The notes under the pieces: generated by a model
Databases searched by the model: none
What the model saw: only the letters and a program-made list of their open reading frames with translations
What the model was told of the DNA's origin: nothing
Program-made: the position numbers and the translations under genes
Origin: Mycobacterium dioxanotrophicus
Lineage (GTDB): Bacteria; Actinomycetota; Actinomycetes; Mycobacteriales; Mycobacteriaceae
Direction of reading: 5' to 3'
DNA length: 64,000 nt
Assembly (NCBI RefSeq): GCF_002157835.1
Contig: NZ_CP020809.1
Location: 3,906,001-3,970,000 of the forward strand
Part shown: positions 1 through 10,032 of the stretch, one piece after another
Layout: each line of letters begins with the position of its first letter
Numbering within the stretch: the stretch's first letter is position 1

Positions 1-1281
1 GGTGTCCAGCGCGGTCACAGGCTGCCGGCGCAGCGCATCGGCCACCACCCCGACCGTCTCGGCCAGGTGCGGGGAACAGGTTGCGTAGAGCACCACCCCG
101 CCGGGGCGGGTCAGCTTGATGGCCGCGGCCAGCAGCTCCTTCTGCAGTTTCGCCAGGCCGGGCACATCGCCGGGGGCGCGCCGCCAGCGGGCTTCCGGAC
201 GGCGCCGCAGCGCACCGAGGCCGGTGCAGGGTGCGTCGACCAGCACCCGGTCGAAGCCCGGGGTGAGGCCCGATTCGCGGCCGTCCACCCGGTGCACGTC
301 GACGCCCAGGCCGCGGGTGTTCTCCTCGACCAGATCAGCGCGGCGCTCCCCCGGCTCGACGGCGGTGATCCTGGCGCCCGAGGCCGTCCCCATCGCGGCC
401 AGCAGCGCGGTCTTGCCACCCGGTCCGGCACACAGATCCAGCCACCGACCGGTGTCCGGCCCGTCGAGCGCGGCCAGCGTCAAAGCCCGGGCCACCAACT
501 GGCTGCCCTCGTCCTGAACCTGGGCGCCGCCGTCGCGCACCGCACTGAGCCGCCCCGGATCGCCGCCGGGCAGATACACCGCGTACGGCGAGTACTTGCC
601 GACGGTGCCGCCGGACTGCTCGGCGAGAGCATCGGCCGTCAACACGCCGGGCCGGGCCGCCAGATGCACCAGTGGGCGCTCGTCGTCGCTGGTCAGCAGG
701 GCGTCGAGTTCACTGGCCCGTGCACCGAGCGCGTCGGTGAACGCCTGGGCGATCCAGCGTGGATGGGCATGGACGAACGCCGCGTGCCCGACCGGGTCGG
801 TGTCCGCCGCCGGGGCCAGCTCGTCGGTCCAGGCCTGCTCGTCGCGCGAGGAGATGGTGCGCATCACCCCGTTGACGAAACCCGCTCGGGCCGTGTCGAA
901 TTCGATACCGGCCTGGTCGACGGTGGTGGACACCGCGGCGTGCGGCTCGACCCGCGTGCGCAGTAATTGGTAGGCACCTAGCCGCAGCAGATCGAGCAAC
1001 ACGGGATCGATGCGATCGGTGGGCCGCCCGGACGCCTTTTCGATCACCGCGTCGAGCAGACCGCGGGCCCGGCAGGCGCCGTAGGTCAGTTCGGTGGCGA
1101 AAGCGGCGTCCCGGCCTTCGATCTTGCGTTCGGTCAGCAGTGCGGGCAGTGCCAGGTTGGCGTACGCATCGCGTTCGGACACCGCGCGCAGCACATCGAA
1201 CGCCGCGCGGCGCGCCGGGTCCAGCGGCGTGCGTCGCGGCTGACGCTTGCGTTGCGGTGGCCGCTTGTCGGGGCGCGTCAT
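1..1281 (-). CDS. rsmB: RsmB/Fmu, 16S rRNA (cytosine-5) methyltransferase (3' end outside window)
   Basis: SAM-dependent methyltransferase that makes m5C967 in 16S rRNA. All 427 codons read open from the ATG at 1281 to the window edge, so only the last residues are missing. The N-terminal third is a NusB-like RNA-binding domain ([14 protein letters not shown], then FVNGVMR). The Rossmann domain has the SAM loop [11 protein letters not shown], the motif IV cysteine in [12 protein letters not shown] and the catalytic cysteine in LYATCSPH. The first 20 residues are a basic leader ([15 protein letters not shown]) usual in actinobacteria. Its ATG overlaps the fmt stop by four bases (ATGA), so the two are translationally coupled. 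Confidence 0.95.
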   Translation of the reverse strand, partial: MTRPDKRPPQRKRQPRRTPLDPARRAAFDVLRAVSERDAYANLALPALLTERKIEGRDAAFATELTYGACRARGLLDAVIEKASGRPTDRIDPVLLDLLRLGAYQLLRTRVEPHAAVSTTVDQAGIEFDTARAGFVNGVMRTISSRDEQAWTDELAPAADTDPVGHAAFVHAHPRWIAQAFTDALGARASELDALLTSDDERPLVHLAARPGVLTADALAEQSGGTVGKYSPYAVYLPGGDPGRLSAVRDGGAQVQDEGSQLVARALTLAALDGPDTGRWLDLCAGPGGKTALLAAMGTASGARITAVEPGERRADLVEENTRGLGVDVHRVDGRESGLTPGFDRVLVDAPCTGLGALRRRPEARWRRAPGDVPGLAKLQKELLAAAIKLTRPGGVVLYATCSPHLAETVGVVADALRRQPVTALDT

Positions 1282-2207
1282 GAAGCGCGTACCGATTCGT
1301 CGAGCCGGGCGCCTCGCGCCCAGTCGGCGGCATTCATCAGTTTCTTGCCCGGCGGCTGGATCTGACCCAATCGCACCGGCTGAGAACCCGTGCCTACAAC
1401 CACATCTTTGCGGTGCGCCTGGATCACGCCCGGAGCCAATGGATCTGCGTCCTCGACCACCGTCACCGGGCCGACCTTGACCCGTTGATCACCGATCATC
1501 GTCCAGGCGCCCGGGTTGGGGGTGACCGCGCGGATGTGGCGGTCGACGACATGGGCCGGTAGGTCCCAGCGCACCTTGGCCGACTCGACGGTGATCTTGG
1601 GCGCGACGGTGATGCCGTCGGTCGGTTGCGGCACCGCGGTCAGTGAGCCGTCGGCGATCCCGTCGATCGTGGCCTCGAGCAGTGCTGCGCCCGAAACGGC
1701 AAGGCGGCCAAGCAGATCGCCCGCGGTGTCGGATGTGCCGACGGCTTCGGTGACCACGCCGTAGACGGGGCCCGAATCCAGCGCGGGTTCGATGAGGAAT
1801 GTGGTCGCACCGGTCACGGTGTCCCCCGCGCCGATCGCTGCCTGCACCGGCGCTGCACCGCGCCAGGCCGGCAGCAGCGAGAAGTGCAGATTGACCCAGC
1901 CTCGCGCCGGGACCGCCAGCAGCCGCCGGCTCAGCAAGGCGCCATAGGCCACCACGGCGCAGCAGTCCGGGGCCAGTTCGGTCAGCTCGGCGACGAAGTC
2001 GTCATCGTTGGGTCGCGCCGGCCGCAGCAGCGGGATGTCGTGCTGCAGTGCCAACTCGGCCACCGGCGAGGGCGCGGGCTTTCCCCGGCGGCCCGCGGCG
2101 GCATCCGGGCGGGTGAGCACGGCGACGACCTCGTGGCGCGGCGAGTCGATGAATCGGCGCAGCGACGGCAGCGCGGGTTCGGGGGTTCCGGCAAAGACGA
2201 GTCGCAC
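1278..2207 (-). CDS. fmt: Methionyl-tRNA formyltransferase
   Basis: Transfers a formyl group from 10-formyl-THF to initiator Met-tRNA. The 309-residue length is normal. The N-terminal formyltransferase fold starts [12 protein letters not shown]. The catalytic block [17 protein letters not shown] carries the Asn and His, and the Asp lies in EPALDSGPV. The C-terminal beta-barrel (from about residue 205) binds tRNA. The start is a GTG at 2207. A TACACT hexamer sits 6 bases upstream (2219-2214), which predicts a leaderless mRNA beginning at the start codon. The gene is followed directly by rsmB with an ATGA overlap, a usual translation/RNA-modification pair. Confidence 0.96.
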   Translation of the reverse strand: MRLVFAGTPEPALPSLRRFIDSPRHEVVAVLTRPDAAAGRRGKPAPSPVAELALQHDIPLLRPARPNDDDFVAELTELAPDCCAVVAYGALLSRRLLAVPARGWVNLHFSLLPAWRGAAPVQAAIGAGDTVTGATTFLIEPALDSGPVYGVVTEAVGTSDTAGDLLGRLAVSGAALLEATIDGIADGSLTAVPQPTDGITVAPKITVESAKVRWDLPAHVVDRHIRAVTPNPGAWTMIGDQRVKVGPVTVVEDADPLAPGVIQAHRKDVVVGTGSQPVRLGQIQPPGKKLMNAADWARGARLDESVRAS

Positions 2208-2213
2208 CGCGCC

Positions 2214-2219
2214 AGTGTA
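2214..2219 (-). promoter_or_regulatory. -10 hexamer TACACT, leaderless fmt promoter
   Basis: TACACT matches the mycobacterial SigA -10 pattern TANNNT and lies 6 bases before the fmt GTG. That spacing puts the transcription start on the start codon. No ribosome-binding site is visible. Confidence 0.55.
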
Positions 2220-2234
2220 GTGGCGCAGCGTTGG

Positions 2235-2771
2235 CTACTTCGGGATCCGGTAGTACTCGCGTTCGGACACCCCGGCGAGCGGCGCCACGTACATCCAGGG
2301 GATGGTGGCGACCAAGCGGTTCAGCGTGGACACCGCGTCGTTGTAGTACTGCCGGGCAAAGGCCAGCTTGTTCTCGGTGTCGGCCAGGTTCTTCTGCAGG
2401 TCCAGGAAGTTGTTCGACGAGTTGAGCTGCGGGTAGGACGAGCCAAGCGCCAGCACGCCCGCCAGGGCGTTGTCCAGATTCTGCTCGGCGGCGCTGCGCT
2501 GGGCGACCGACGTGCCGCCGGTCGCCGACGCCAGGGCGGCCCGTGCAGAGCTCACGCGGTCCAGGATCGCCTGTTCATGCGCGGCGAAACTCTGCACGGT
2601 GTGCACCAACGCCGGGATGAGCGCGGCGCGGCGAGTCAGTTCGACGTCGATGCCGCTGAGCGCCTCGGACACGGTGATGTCCGCTGCACGAATCTTGTTG
2701 TAGCCCGCCACAAAGCCGAACAGCACGAGCACCGCGAGCGCCAGCACCACGACCAGCAGCACCGTCACCAT
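2235..2771 (-). CDS. LemA family membrane protein
   Basis: LemA-family protein of 178 residues. One N-terminal membrane segment (about residues 2-24, VTVLLVVVLALAVLVLFGF) is followed by a helical bundle with the family signature: YNKIRAAD, IDVELTRRAALIPALVHTV and LDLQKNLADTENKLAFARQYYNDAV. The C-terminal part should face outside the cell. The ATG at 2771 lies inside the 3' end of the DUF2207 gene, and its GGAGG-type ribosome-binding site is made from the Gly codons of that gene's tail. LemA next to a DUF2207 protein is a recurrent pair; the biochemical function is unknown. Confidence 0.9.
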   Translation of the reverse strand: MVTVLLVVVLALAVLVLFGFVAGYNKIRAADITVSEALSGIDVELTRRAALIPALVHTVQSFAAHEQAILDRVSSARAALASATGGTSVAQRSAAEQNLDNALAGVLALGSSYPQLNSSNNFLDLQKNLADTENKLAFARQYYNDAVSTLNRLVATIPWMYVAPLAGVSEREYYRIPK

Positions 2772-4594
2772 GACCCACCTCCTCCTCCGCCGCCGCCACC
2801 GCCGCCGCCACCGCTGAACCCGCCGCCACCGCCGCTGAATCCTCCGCCACCGGACGACGAAGACGATGACTGTGCTGCGGTGTACGCGCCGATCGATGAC
2901 GACAGCGCCGAATCGAAACTGTCAAAGCTCATCCCGCCGGATCCACCCGTCATGGCCCACCCGACGCTCGATGACGAGGAGTGATACCAATCAGGTTGTG
3001 GGGCAACGTCACCCGTGACGTCCTGATACTTCTTGGCCCACAACGCCGCGGTCCCGGCGGCCACGGCGAACGGGATGTAGGCAGTGTAGAGATCCTTGCG
3101 CGCGGCGAAGTCGAACCGGGTTTCGGCCGAGTCGGTGGACAGCAGCCGATGGAATCCGCCCACCCGCGACCAGAGTTCGCGTCCCGCGGCGGTGCGTCTG
3201 GTGCCCAGCCCGGGACGCCACGCGCGGGCCGTGACCAGAAAGAACACCGCAAAGGGCAGACCCCACATGGTCACCCCGGCACCGAACCACGTCAGGAAGC
3301 CGCACAGTGCCGCGACGAGCGCCACCGCGTTGGCGCCGCGCAGCCACAGTTCCTCGGGACGCTTGACCATCAGATCATTGTCGAAGGCCCACTTACGCAC
3401 GGCGGCAGCCATATTGGTCTTCGCCTTGTTGAGTTTCTGGCCTGAGGTGGCCGTTTTCCTAGCACGGAACTCGCTGTTCTTGTACGAAACCCCCAGCGCG
3501 TGTCCCACGGCGGCACCGACCGGGTCGACGTCGGCCCACGCCGACTGGCTGGCGAGGCCGCGGATGTTCCAGTGCTCGGCGCTGACCTGACGCAACTCGA
3601 TCAGTCCGCGGTCGGCGAGGTGGAACAGCGTCGCGGTCAGCGCACTCTTCGGAATCGCCTCGGTGCGGATGTACTCGGCCTGCACCGGGCCGATCCCGTC
3701 CGGCGGTGTGTACTGCAGCGGGAAACCAGGCGGTCGTTCCGAGGTCCGCCGCCACCAACCGAAGGCGGCCAAGCCCAGTGCCACCGACAGTGCCGCCACC
3801 CAGATCACTCCCGCCACCGATCGGCCCAGCACCTGATCCCACGTGTACGGCCACGGCAGCGTGAACTGCGGCGGGGTGGGCACGTCGACCCCGGCGCGCA
3901 GCGTGACCGGGGTGTGGGGATCCAGGTTGAGGGCGGTGAGCTGGACGGTGTCGCCCATGGTGGCCAGGTCTTTGCAGGCTCGGCCGACCCCATAGCCGAC
4001 GCTGCACTGGGCACCGGTGGCCGCGCCCGGGAGCGTGAGGCTGACCCTGGCGCGATCGATCCGGTTGTTCCATGCCGGGGCGATGACATTCCAGTAGAAC
4101 GCCGAAGTGGAGCTGGGATTGCCGATCGATCCCGCGAACGTCTTGTCCGCGCCGATTCGTCCGGGGTCGAGTACGCCGTCGATGGTGTAGCGGATCTCGA
4201 AGATTTGGCGGCCGGAGTTCAGGGTGCGGTTCGGGTCGCCGATCTTGGCCACCGCGAACCGGCCACCGTCTTCGTCCAGCAGCTCATAGTGGGCCGGCGC
4301 CCCGTTGAGTCGGACCGAGGTGATCGTGGGGGGCTGGCGCAGCCGCGGGTTGTTCGGGTTGGCGATATCCCAGTAGCGAAAGATCCCGTGGCGTCCGGCC
4401 GGGAAGTCCGCGGTGATGGTCTCGACAGCGGTCAACCCGCCGTCGGCACCGACCCTGAGATCCGCCGCGTAGTCGGTGATGACGACCGGATCGTCGGTGG
4501 CCGCGCCACCGCCGCCGCTCGGCCAGAATGTGGGCCACAGCAGACCGAACACGACGAGCACCAACGCGAGCGACCAGGCCAGAACCCGACGCAT
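2765..4594 (-). CDS. DUF2207 membrane protein with poly-glycine tail
   Basis: Predicted membrane protein of about 609 residues. It has an N-terminal signal/anchor (RVLAWSLALVLVVFGLLWP), then a DUF2207 extracellular beta domain (about residues 40-240, ITADFPAGRHGIFRYWDI). Membrane segments follow near residue 265 (VAGVIWVAALSVALGLAAF) and near 430-465. The C-terminus is low complexity: a Ser run, then Gly-Gly-Phe-Ser repeats and a 13-Gly run ending in SW. The ATG at 4594 is chosen because GGAGGGGAGG lies just upstream; an earlier in-frame start at 4615 lacks this. It overlaps lemA by 7 bases. Function is unknown; cell-envelope maintenance is only a guess. Confidence 0.85.
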   Translation of the reverse strand: MRRVLAWSLALVLVVFGLLWPTFWPSGGGGAATDDPVVITDYAADLRVGADGGLTAVETITADFPAGRHGIFRYWDIANPNNPRLRQPPTITSVRLNGAPAHYELLDEDGGRFAVAKIGDPNRTLNSGRQIFEIRYTIDGVLDPGRIGADKTFAGSIGNPSSTSAFYWNVIAPAWNNRIDRARVSLTLPGAATGAQCSVGYGVGRACKDLATMGDTVQLTALNLDPHTPVTLRAGVDVPTPPQFTLPWPYTWDQVLGRSVAGVIWVAALSVALGLAAFGWWRRTSERPPGFPLQYTPPDGIGPVQAEYIRTEAIPKSALTATLFHLADRGLIELRQVSAEHWNIRGLASQSAWADVDPVGAAVGHALGVSYKNSEFRARKTATSGQKLNKAKTNMAAAVRKWAFDNDLMVKRPEELWLRGANAVALVAALCGFLTWFGAGVTMWGLPFAVFFLVTARAWRPGLGTRRTAAGRELWSRVGGFHRLLSTDSAETRFDFAARKDLYTAYIPFAVAAGTAALWAKKYQDVTGDVAPQPDWYHSSSSSVGWAMTGGSGGMSFDSFDSALSSSIGAYTAAQSSSSSSGGGGFSGGGGGFSGGGGGGGGGGGGGSW

Positions 4595-4639
4595 GACACC
4601 TCCCCTCCGGCACATCGATGTGCTGGTGCGATGTCCGGC

Positions 4640-6640
4640 CTACCCTATGTGCAACGGATCGATTTGGACACGGGACGGCTCTTGCTCGCGCCGCGCACTG
4701 AGCACTACCGTCGCGCGGCGCAGCGCCGCAGACAGCGCCAATCCGTCGTTGCGCGGCACCCGGACCAGCATCCGTGTCACGTCGGCATTCGGTTCGATCC
4801 CCGGCGGGCGCCGGGCACCCGGCGGCAACTCGACCGGGCCCAGCAGTTCGGCCGAGTCGGGGAACTGTGCGGCGTCCAACAGGGCTGTCACCGCGGGCGC
4901 GGTGCCGTCGACCGCCGCCATGTGAACGGCCGGCGGCAACCCCACCTCGCCGCGGGCGTCGAGTTCGGCGTCGGCGTGGCCGACGGGATCCCAGCGGATC
5001 AGCGACTGCACGGTGGGTATGGCCGCCTCGGCCACCACCGCGACCACGCCGCCGTCGCTGCGGGGGCGCACCAGGGCCGCGGCGGCCATCCAGCGCCGCA
5101 GGGTGTCTTCGGCGGCTCGCAGGTCCTGCCGGCCCAGCAGCGCCCAGCCGTCGAGCAGCAGGGCGGCGCCGTAACCGCCTTCGGCGACGGGTTCGGCGCC
5201 CGGTGTCGAGACCACGAGCGCGGGCCCGTCGCCCACGGTGGCCACCACGGCGTCGCCCCCGGAGGTGATCACGCTGGCCCCTGGGAAGGCGCGACCGAGT
5301 TCCTCGGCGGTGCGGCGGGCTCCGACGACGACGGCGCGCACGGCATCAGAACCGCAGCGCACACACCGCAGCGTCGGTTCGGGGCGTCCACACCATCGGC
5401 ATTCGGCGGCCGCGCTGTCGCGATCCGGCAACGCCATCGGACCGGTGCAGTGCCTGCAGCGGGCGATCGTGCGACAACGCGCACAGGCCAGCGCGGGCAC
5501 GTAACCGCGGCGGGGTACCTGCACCAGAACCGGACGCTCGGCCTGCAACGCCGCGCGGGCGGCCTGCAACGCCATCGACGGCAATCGGGCGGTGCGCGCG
5601 GCCGGATCGCGTTCCTGCGCATACCCGCTGTCCTCGAGCGCCACCACCCGGGCCGCCGCCGCACGCACCACCGGCCTGGCCGCCACCAGGTCGTGGGCCC
5701 AGCGGGTGCGCACCATCCCCTGGGCCTCGGCCGTGCGGGCGTAGCCACCGATCATTGCCGCACAACGCAATTGGTGTGCCCGCAACATCGCCACCTCGCG
5801 GGCGTGCGGGTACGGCGCGCGCGGCTCGGCGAGGTTGTCATCGCCGTCGTCCCACACCAGCACCAGGCCGAGATCGCGGACAGGGGCGAACACCGCACTG
5901 CGGGTGCCGATCACCAGCCGGGCATCTCCTCGCAGCACCGACAGCCAGCGTCGGTACCGCTGCGCCGGACCCAGCCCGGCCGACAGTGCCGCGACCCGCG
6001 ACGCCGGAACATGTTCGACCGCCGCGGCGTACAGCGCGTCCACGTCGCGCTGGTCCGGCATGATCGCCAGCACACCGTGGCCGGCGCACACCGTCACCGC
6101 CGCGGCCTCGGCCAGCCGCTGCGACCACTGCTCCCCCGGCAGCGCCTGCCACACCGCGCGAGCCGCACGGCCGTCCTGCAACGCCGTGAGGAACTGTTCG
6201 CCGCGTCCGTAGCGGGCCCATGCGGCGGGATCGACCGCGGCCGGCGGCACCGGGTCAGGTTCGGCCGGTGTCTGTTTCTCCACCGTGGCGTGCCGCGGCG
6301 GCACGGCCAGGCGCAGCACGTCGGCTCGCGTCCCGGCGTAGCGCGCGGCGACGGCGTCGACCAGCCGCCGAACCTCGGGGGTGAGCACCGATTCCGGCGA
6401 CACCACGCGATCCAACCAGCCCAACTTGCCGGTGTGGTCGGTGTCCGATCGGCGCTCCAGCAGGAACGCGTCGACCAGTCGACCGTGGAACCGCACCCGG
6501 ACCCGGACCCCGGGCTGCGCGTCGTCGGACTGCTCGGCCGAGACCAGATAGTCGAATTCGCGGTCCAGATGCGGCACCGACAGCATCGGCAGGACTCGCG
6601 CGATGGGCTCGTGCTCGGCTGCCTGCCGGGTGGTGGTCAC
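4640..6640 (-). CDS. priA: PriA-like primosomal protein N' without helicase motifs
   Basis: Replication-restart protein PriA, 666 residues. The N-terminal 3'-end-binding domain is recognisable ([33 protein letters not shown]). The zinc module is intact ([13 protein letters not shown], then CRWCG and CVRCGSDAV). The ATPase motifs are lost. ALPGEQWSQ replaces the Walker A loop and WDDGDDN stands where DEEH is expected. This is the actinobacterial form, so it probably works as a structural loader. The GTG at 6640 overlaps the upstream membrane-protein stop as GTGA, which fixes the start; a longer reading frame to 6724 is rejected. Confidence 0.92.
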   Translation of the reverse strand: MTTTRQAAEHEPIARVLPMLSVPHLDREFDYLVSAEQSDDAQPGVRVRVRFHGRLVDAFLLERRSDTDHTGKLGWLDRVVSPESVLTPEVRRLVDAVAARYAGTRADVLRLAVPPRHATVEKQTPAEPDPVPPAAVDPAAWARYGRGEQFLTALQDGRAARAVWQALPGEQWSQRLAEAAAVTVCAGHGVLAIMPDQRDVDALYAAAVEHVPASRVAALSAGLGPAQRYRRWLSVLRGDARLVIGTRSAVFAPVRDLGLVLVWDDGDDNLAEPRAPYPHAREVAMLRAHQLRCAAMIGGYARTAEAQGMVRTRWAHDLVAARPVVRAAAARVVALEDSGYAQERDPAARTARLPSMALQAARAALQAERPVLVQVPRRGYVPALACARCRTIARCRHCTGPMALPDRDSAAAECRWCGRPEPTLRCVRCGSDAVRAVVVGARRTAEELGRAFPGASVITSGGDAVVATVGDGPALVVSTPGAEPVAEGGYGAALLLDGWALLGRQDLRAAEDTLRRWMAAAALVRPRSDGGVVAVVAEAAIPTVQSLIRWDPVGHADAELDARGEVGLPPAVHMAAVDGTAPAVTALLDAAQFPDSAELLGPVELPPGARRPPGIEPNADVTRMLVRVPRNDGLALSAALRRATVVLSARREQEPSRVQIDPLHIG

Positions 6641-7395
6641 GGCGCCGGTGTACCAGAACGCCCTGACGTCCTGGCGAAGAACAACCCGGCGGTGATCAGC
6701 AGCAACGATGCCGCGTAGGCCCACCAGATCGGGACCGCCAGCAACTGGTCACCGCGCACGAACTGGCTGATCCCGATCATCGAATCCGACACCGCGAACG
6801 TCACCGCGCCCAGCGCTGTCCACGGGGTCGGCAGGTCCGCCAGCAGTGCCGTGCAGACCATGGCTCCGAGCACCGCGATGTAGGCCGTAACCGGCACCGC
6901 CATGCCCTGCTCGAGCAGCCGGGGCCAGAACCAGACCAGCAGAGCCAGACACGCCGCGACGGTGCCAGCGACCGCGACCAGCCGCGGCGTCGTCCGGTGC
7001 GCGAGCGGGAACAGCGCGGCCAGGAAACACAGGTGTGCGACCACGAAGGCGGCCAGGCCCAAGACGAACGACGGCTGCCACCACGGCATCGCGAGCAGGA
7101 AATCCCCCGCTGCCGAAAAGCCCAGCGCCGCAACCAACCACCGTCGTTCGCGGGCGATCGGATGGCCGAGCGCGGCAACGGCCAGCAGCACGGCCGTCAG
7201 CGCCTTGACGGCGGGCTGGCCCGGGAACTGCCCGGTGAGGTCGGCCCCGGTCGGCAGGCCCGTCGCGGCCACGATCAGGAAAACCCCGTAGCCGGCCCCG
7301 ACCACCGCAGCTGCGACCCACAGCCAGGCCGTGCGGCGGTGTGCGTACGGTGACGGAGTGTCTGTTGCTGACGAGAAGCCGGCTGTCGATGCCAT
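6637..7395 (-). CDS. YhhN/TMEM86 family membrane protein (lysoplasmalogenase-like)
   Basis: Polytopic membrane protein of about 252 residues with some eight hydrophobic segments. The YhhN-family conserved positions are [12 protein letters not shown] (an acidic residue in the second or third helix) and [10 protein letters not shown] near the C-terminus. Characterised relatives hydrolyse the vinyl-ether bond of lysoplasmalogens; the substrate in mycobacteria is unknown. The ATG at 7395 is supported by TACCTT 7 bases upstream (7408-7403), a leaderless arrangement, but it lies inside the divergent esterase gene. The stop overlaps priA as GTGA. M. tuberculosis has the same neighbour set (Rv1399c-Rv1402). 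Confidence 0.8.
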   Translation of the reverse strand: MASTAGFSSATDTPSPYAHRRTAWLWVAAAVVGAGYGVFLIVAATGLPTGADLTGQFPGQPAVKALTAVLLAVAALGHPIARERRWLVAALGFSAAGDFLLAMPWWQPSFVLGLAAFVVAHLCFLAALFPLAHRTTPRLVAVAGTVAACLALLVWFWPRLLEQGMAVPVTAYIAVLGAMVCTALLADLPTPWTALGAVTFAVSDSMIGISQFVRGDQLLAVPIWWAYAASLLLITAGLFFARTSGRSGTPAP

Positions 7396-8308
7396 CCTGC
7401 AGAAGGTACTGCAGGTGGTGCCGTTCCAACTCTCCACCGCCGACGGCGTCGAGGAGGCCCGACGGAAGTTCAAGGAACTGCCGCGCCGCGACGTTCATCC
7501 CGAGGTCGTGACCGAGGACCGCATCATCGAGGGCCCGGCCGGCCCGATTCCGCTGCGGGTGTACCGGCCGCCGACGGCCGACGGGACGACTTTGCCGGTC
7601 GTGGTGTTCATCCATGGTGGCGGCTGGTCGGTCGGTGATCTGGACACCTATGACGGCACTGCCCGCGACCACGCCGTGCGCGCCGATGCCGTGGTGGTGT
7701 CGGTGGATTACCGGTTGGCTCCCGAGCATCCGTTCCCGGCCGCCGTCGACGACGCCTGGGCCGCCACCCGGTGGGTGGCCGCGCATGCCGCCGAACTGGG
7801 CGCCGACCCGGACCGGCTGGCGGTCGCCGGGGATTCGGCCGGCGGCAACCTCAGCGCGGTCATGGCGCAGCTGGCGCGCGACGCGGGCGGTCCGGCGATC
7901 CGGTTCCAGTTGCTCTGGTACCCGGCCACCACCGGCGACACGTCGCTGCCGTCGTTCACCGAGAATGCCGATGCCCCGATCCTGGATCTGGCCGCGGTCA
8001 AGGGTTTCACCAAGTGGTACGTCAGCAAGGACGTCGACCTGACCGATCCCCCGGCCACCCTGCTGCCGGCCCGGGCCGAGAGCCTGGCCGATCTGCCGCC
8101 GGCCTACATCGCCACCGCGGGTCACGATCCGCTGCGCGACGACGGTGCGCGTTACGCCGAACTGCTGCGTGCGGCCGGGGTGCCCGTCGAATTGCACGTC
8201 GCCGAGACGCTGGTGCACGGCTACCTCGGATATGTGGGTGTCGTCCCCGCGGCGACCGAGGCGTCCGACCGGGCGCTGGCCGCGTTGCGGGCTGCGCTGC
8301 ACGGCTGA
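7358..8308 (+). CDS. Alpha/beta-hydrolase esterase, LipH/LipI type (HSL family)
   Basis: Carboxylesterase of the hormone-sensitive-lipase family, 316 residues. The oxyanion motif HGGGW is near residue 86. The nucleophile Ser160 lies in [13 protein letters not shown], the acid in GHDPLRDDG and the His in LVHGYLGY. It closely resembles M. tuberculosis LipH/LipI in sequence and length. The GTG at 7358 is preferred because TACGGT lies exactly 6 bases upstream (7346-7351), a leaderless promoter. The frame also opens at 7331, but those residues fit no relative. It is divergent from, and overlaps by 38 bases, the YhhN gene. Short-chain ester substrates are likely; the physiological substrate is unknown. 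Confidence 0.92.
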   Translation: MSVADEKPAVDAILQKVLQVVPFQLSTADGVEEARRKFKELPRRDVHPEVVTEDRIIEGPAGPIPLRVYRPPTADGTTLPVVVFIHGGGWSVGDLDTYDGTARDHAVRADAVVVSVDYRLAPEHPFPAAVDDAWAATRWVAAHAAELGADPDRLAVAGDSAGGNLSAVMAQLARDAGGPAIRFQLLWYPATTGDTSLPSFTENADAPILDLAAVKGFTKWYVSKDVDLTDPPATLLPARAESLADLPPAYIATAGHDPLRDDGARYAELLRAAGVPVELHVAETLVHGYLGYVGVVPAATEASDRALAALRAALHG

Positions 8309-8450
8309 CCGGGGCTACTGCCCGCGGTAGAAGGCGCTCGGCGCCACCTCGCACAACACCCGCGTTGTATTCGGCGGCGTGTCCCAAACTCCCGTCTCCG
8401 TGTCCGATAATCCCATTCTCATTTGCGGGTGTCCGCCATACCGTGGACTG

Positions 8451-8555
8451 ATGGGAGCACCGCCGCAGCGGCTGGGCATATGGGACATGACACGCGACGC
8501 GCGACGATCACGGTCGGATTCGACGCGGGCGAGGCGCAGGAGGGAGGCGCGCTGA
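8451..8555 (+). CDS. Leaderless 34-codon upstream ORF coupled to the monooxygenase
   Basis: Small ORF whose ATG follows TACCGT (8439-8444) by 6 bases, the same arrangement as other predicted leaderless starts here. It encodes 34 residues starting MGAPPQRLGIWD and ending in an Arg-rich tail (RARRRREAR). Its TGA overlaps the monooxygenase ATG as TGATG, so translation could be coupled. The Arg codons AGG AGG near its end also form the ribosome-binding site of the next gene, so part of the Arg bias may be forced by that. No homologue is recognised. It could be a regulatory leader peptide or only a consequence of the promoter position. Confidence 0.45.
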   Translation: MGAPPQRLGIWDMTRDARRSRSDSTRARRRREAR

Positions 8556-10027
8556 TGGCCGACTACCACACCCTGATCGTGGGTGCCGGATTCTCCGGCA
8601 TCGGCACCGCGGTGAATCTGGACAAGGCCGGATTGCGCGACTACCTCATCGTCGAGGCCGGTGACGGCGTCGGGGGCACCTGGTTCTGGAACAGGTATCC
8701 CGGTGTGGCCGTGGATATTCCGTCGTTCTCCTATCAGTTCTCGTTCGAACAGTCGCCGGCCTGGTCACGGACGTACGCTCCCGGACGTGAGCTGCGCGCA
8801 TACGCCGAGCACTGCGTCGACAAATACCGGCTGCGGTCGCGGATCCGGTTCGACACCGAGGTTTCCGGTGCGATGTTCGATGCCGACGAAAACCTCTGGC
8901 GCGTCGAACTGAACACCGGCGAGGTCATCACAGCACGGTTCCTCGTCAACGCCAGCGGTGTGCTCACCATCCCGAAACTCCCCGACATCGACGGCGTGGA
9001 CTCCTTTTCCGGCGTCACGATGCACACCGCGCGGTGGGACCACACCCAGGACCTCACCGGCAAGCGCGTGGCGATCATCGGGACCGGGGCCACCGCGGTT
9101 CAGGTGATTCCCGAGATCGCGCCGATTGTCCAGCAGCTCACGGTTTTTCAGCGCACACCCATCTGGTGTTTCCCGAAATTCGATGTGCCGCTGCCTGCCG
9201 CGGCACGCTGGGCCATGCGCGTGCCCGGCGGGCGGACGCTCCACCGCCTGCTCAGCCAGGCCTACGTCGAATTCACTTTTCCGTTGGCCGCGCAGTATTT
9301 CACGATCAATCCGTTCGCCAAGCGGGCCGACGCCGCGGGCCGGGCCTACCTGCGTCGCGAGGTGCGCGACCCGGTGCTGCGCGACAAGCTCACCCCCCGT
9401 TATGCCGTCGGCTGCAAACGGCCCGGGTTCCACAACACGTATCTGTCGACGTTCAACCGCGACAACGTCGCTCTCGTCACAGAGCCGATCGAAAAAATCA
9501 CCGGATCCGCTGTGGCCACCGCCGACGGGTCAACTTATGAGGCGGACGTGCTGATCCTGGCGACCGGCTTCAAGGTGATGGACGTCGACGCGATGACCTT
9601 CGACATCACCGGGCCCGGCGGCCAGACCCTCAGCGCATTCTGGGAAGAGCACCGCATGCAGGCCTATGAAGGCGTCAGCATCCCCGGCTTCCCGAACTAC
9701 TTCACGGTGATGGGCCCATACGGCTACGTCGGGTCGTCCTATTTCGCGCTGATCGAAGCCCAGACCCACCACCTGGTGCGCTGCATCGCCCAGGCCGACC
9801 GGCGGGCCGCTCACCGCGTCGAGGTGCGGCAGGAAGCCAATGATCGCTATTTCGCCGAGATGATGCGCAAGCGTCACCGCCAGATCTTTTGGCAGGACAG
9901 TTGCCGCAACGCCAACAGTTACTACTTCGACCGCAACGGCGATGTCCCACTGCGGCCGGCCAGCACGCCCGAGGCGTACTGGCGCAGCCGCAGCTTCGAC
10001 CTCGACGACTATCGGTTCACCGGGTAG
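8555..10027 (+). CDS. Flavin-containing Baeyer-Villiger-type monooxygenase
   Basis: FAD/NADPH monooxygenase of 490 residues. The FAD Rossmann motif is GAGFSGIG (residues 10-17). The type I Baeyer-Villiger fingerprint FxGxxxHxxxW is met by FSGVTMHTARW (151-161). The NADPH Rossmann motif GTGATA is at 176-181, and GGTWFWNRYPG is typical of the family. It should insert oxygen next to a carbonyl or oxygenate a soft heteroatom; the substrate cannot be read from sequence. The ATG at 8555 has AGGAGGGAGG just upstream. M. tuberculosis Rv1393c, a monooxygenase, also lies near metK. Confidence 0.9.
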   Translation: MADYHTLIVGAGFSGIGTAVNLDKAGLRDYLIVEAGDGVGGTWFWNRYPGVAVDIPSFSYQFSFEQSPAWSRTYAPGRELRAYAEHCVDKYRLRSRIRFDTEVSGAMFDADENLWRVELNTGEVITARFLVNASGVLTIPKLPDIDGVDSFSGVTMHTARWDHTQDLTGKRVAIIGTGATAVQVIPEIAPIVQQLTVFQRTPIWCFPKFDVPLPAAARWAMRVPGGRTLHRLLSQAYVEFTFPLAAQYFTINPFAKRADAAGRAYLRREVRDPVLRDKLTPRYAVGCKRPGFHNTYLSTFNRDNVALVTEPIEKITGSAVATADGSTYEADVLILATGFKVMDVDAMTFDITGPGGQTLSAFWEEHRMQAYEGVSIPGFPNYFTVMGPYGYVGSSYFALIEAQTHHLVRCIAQADRRAAHRVEVRQEANDRYFAEMMRKRHRQIFWQDSCRNANSYYFDRNGDVPLRPASTPEAYWRSRSFDLDDYRFTG

Positions 10028-10032
10028 CCCAC

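Noticed and set aside
3500..6718. 1072-codon open frame on the plus strand
   Set aside because: It is antisense to the DUF2207 gene and priA, whose protein families are clear. The translation is Arg/Gly/His/Gln-rich, without domains or a ribosome-binding site.
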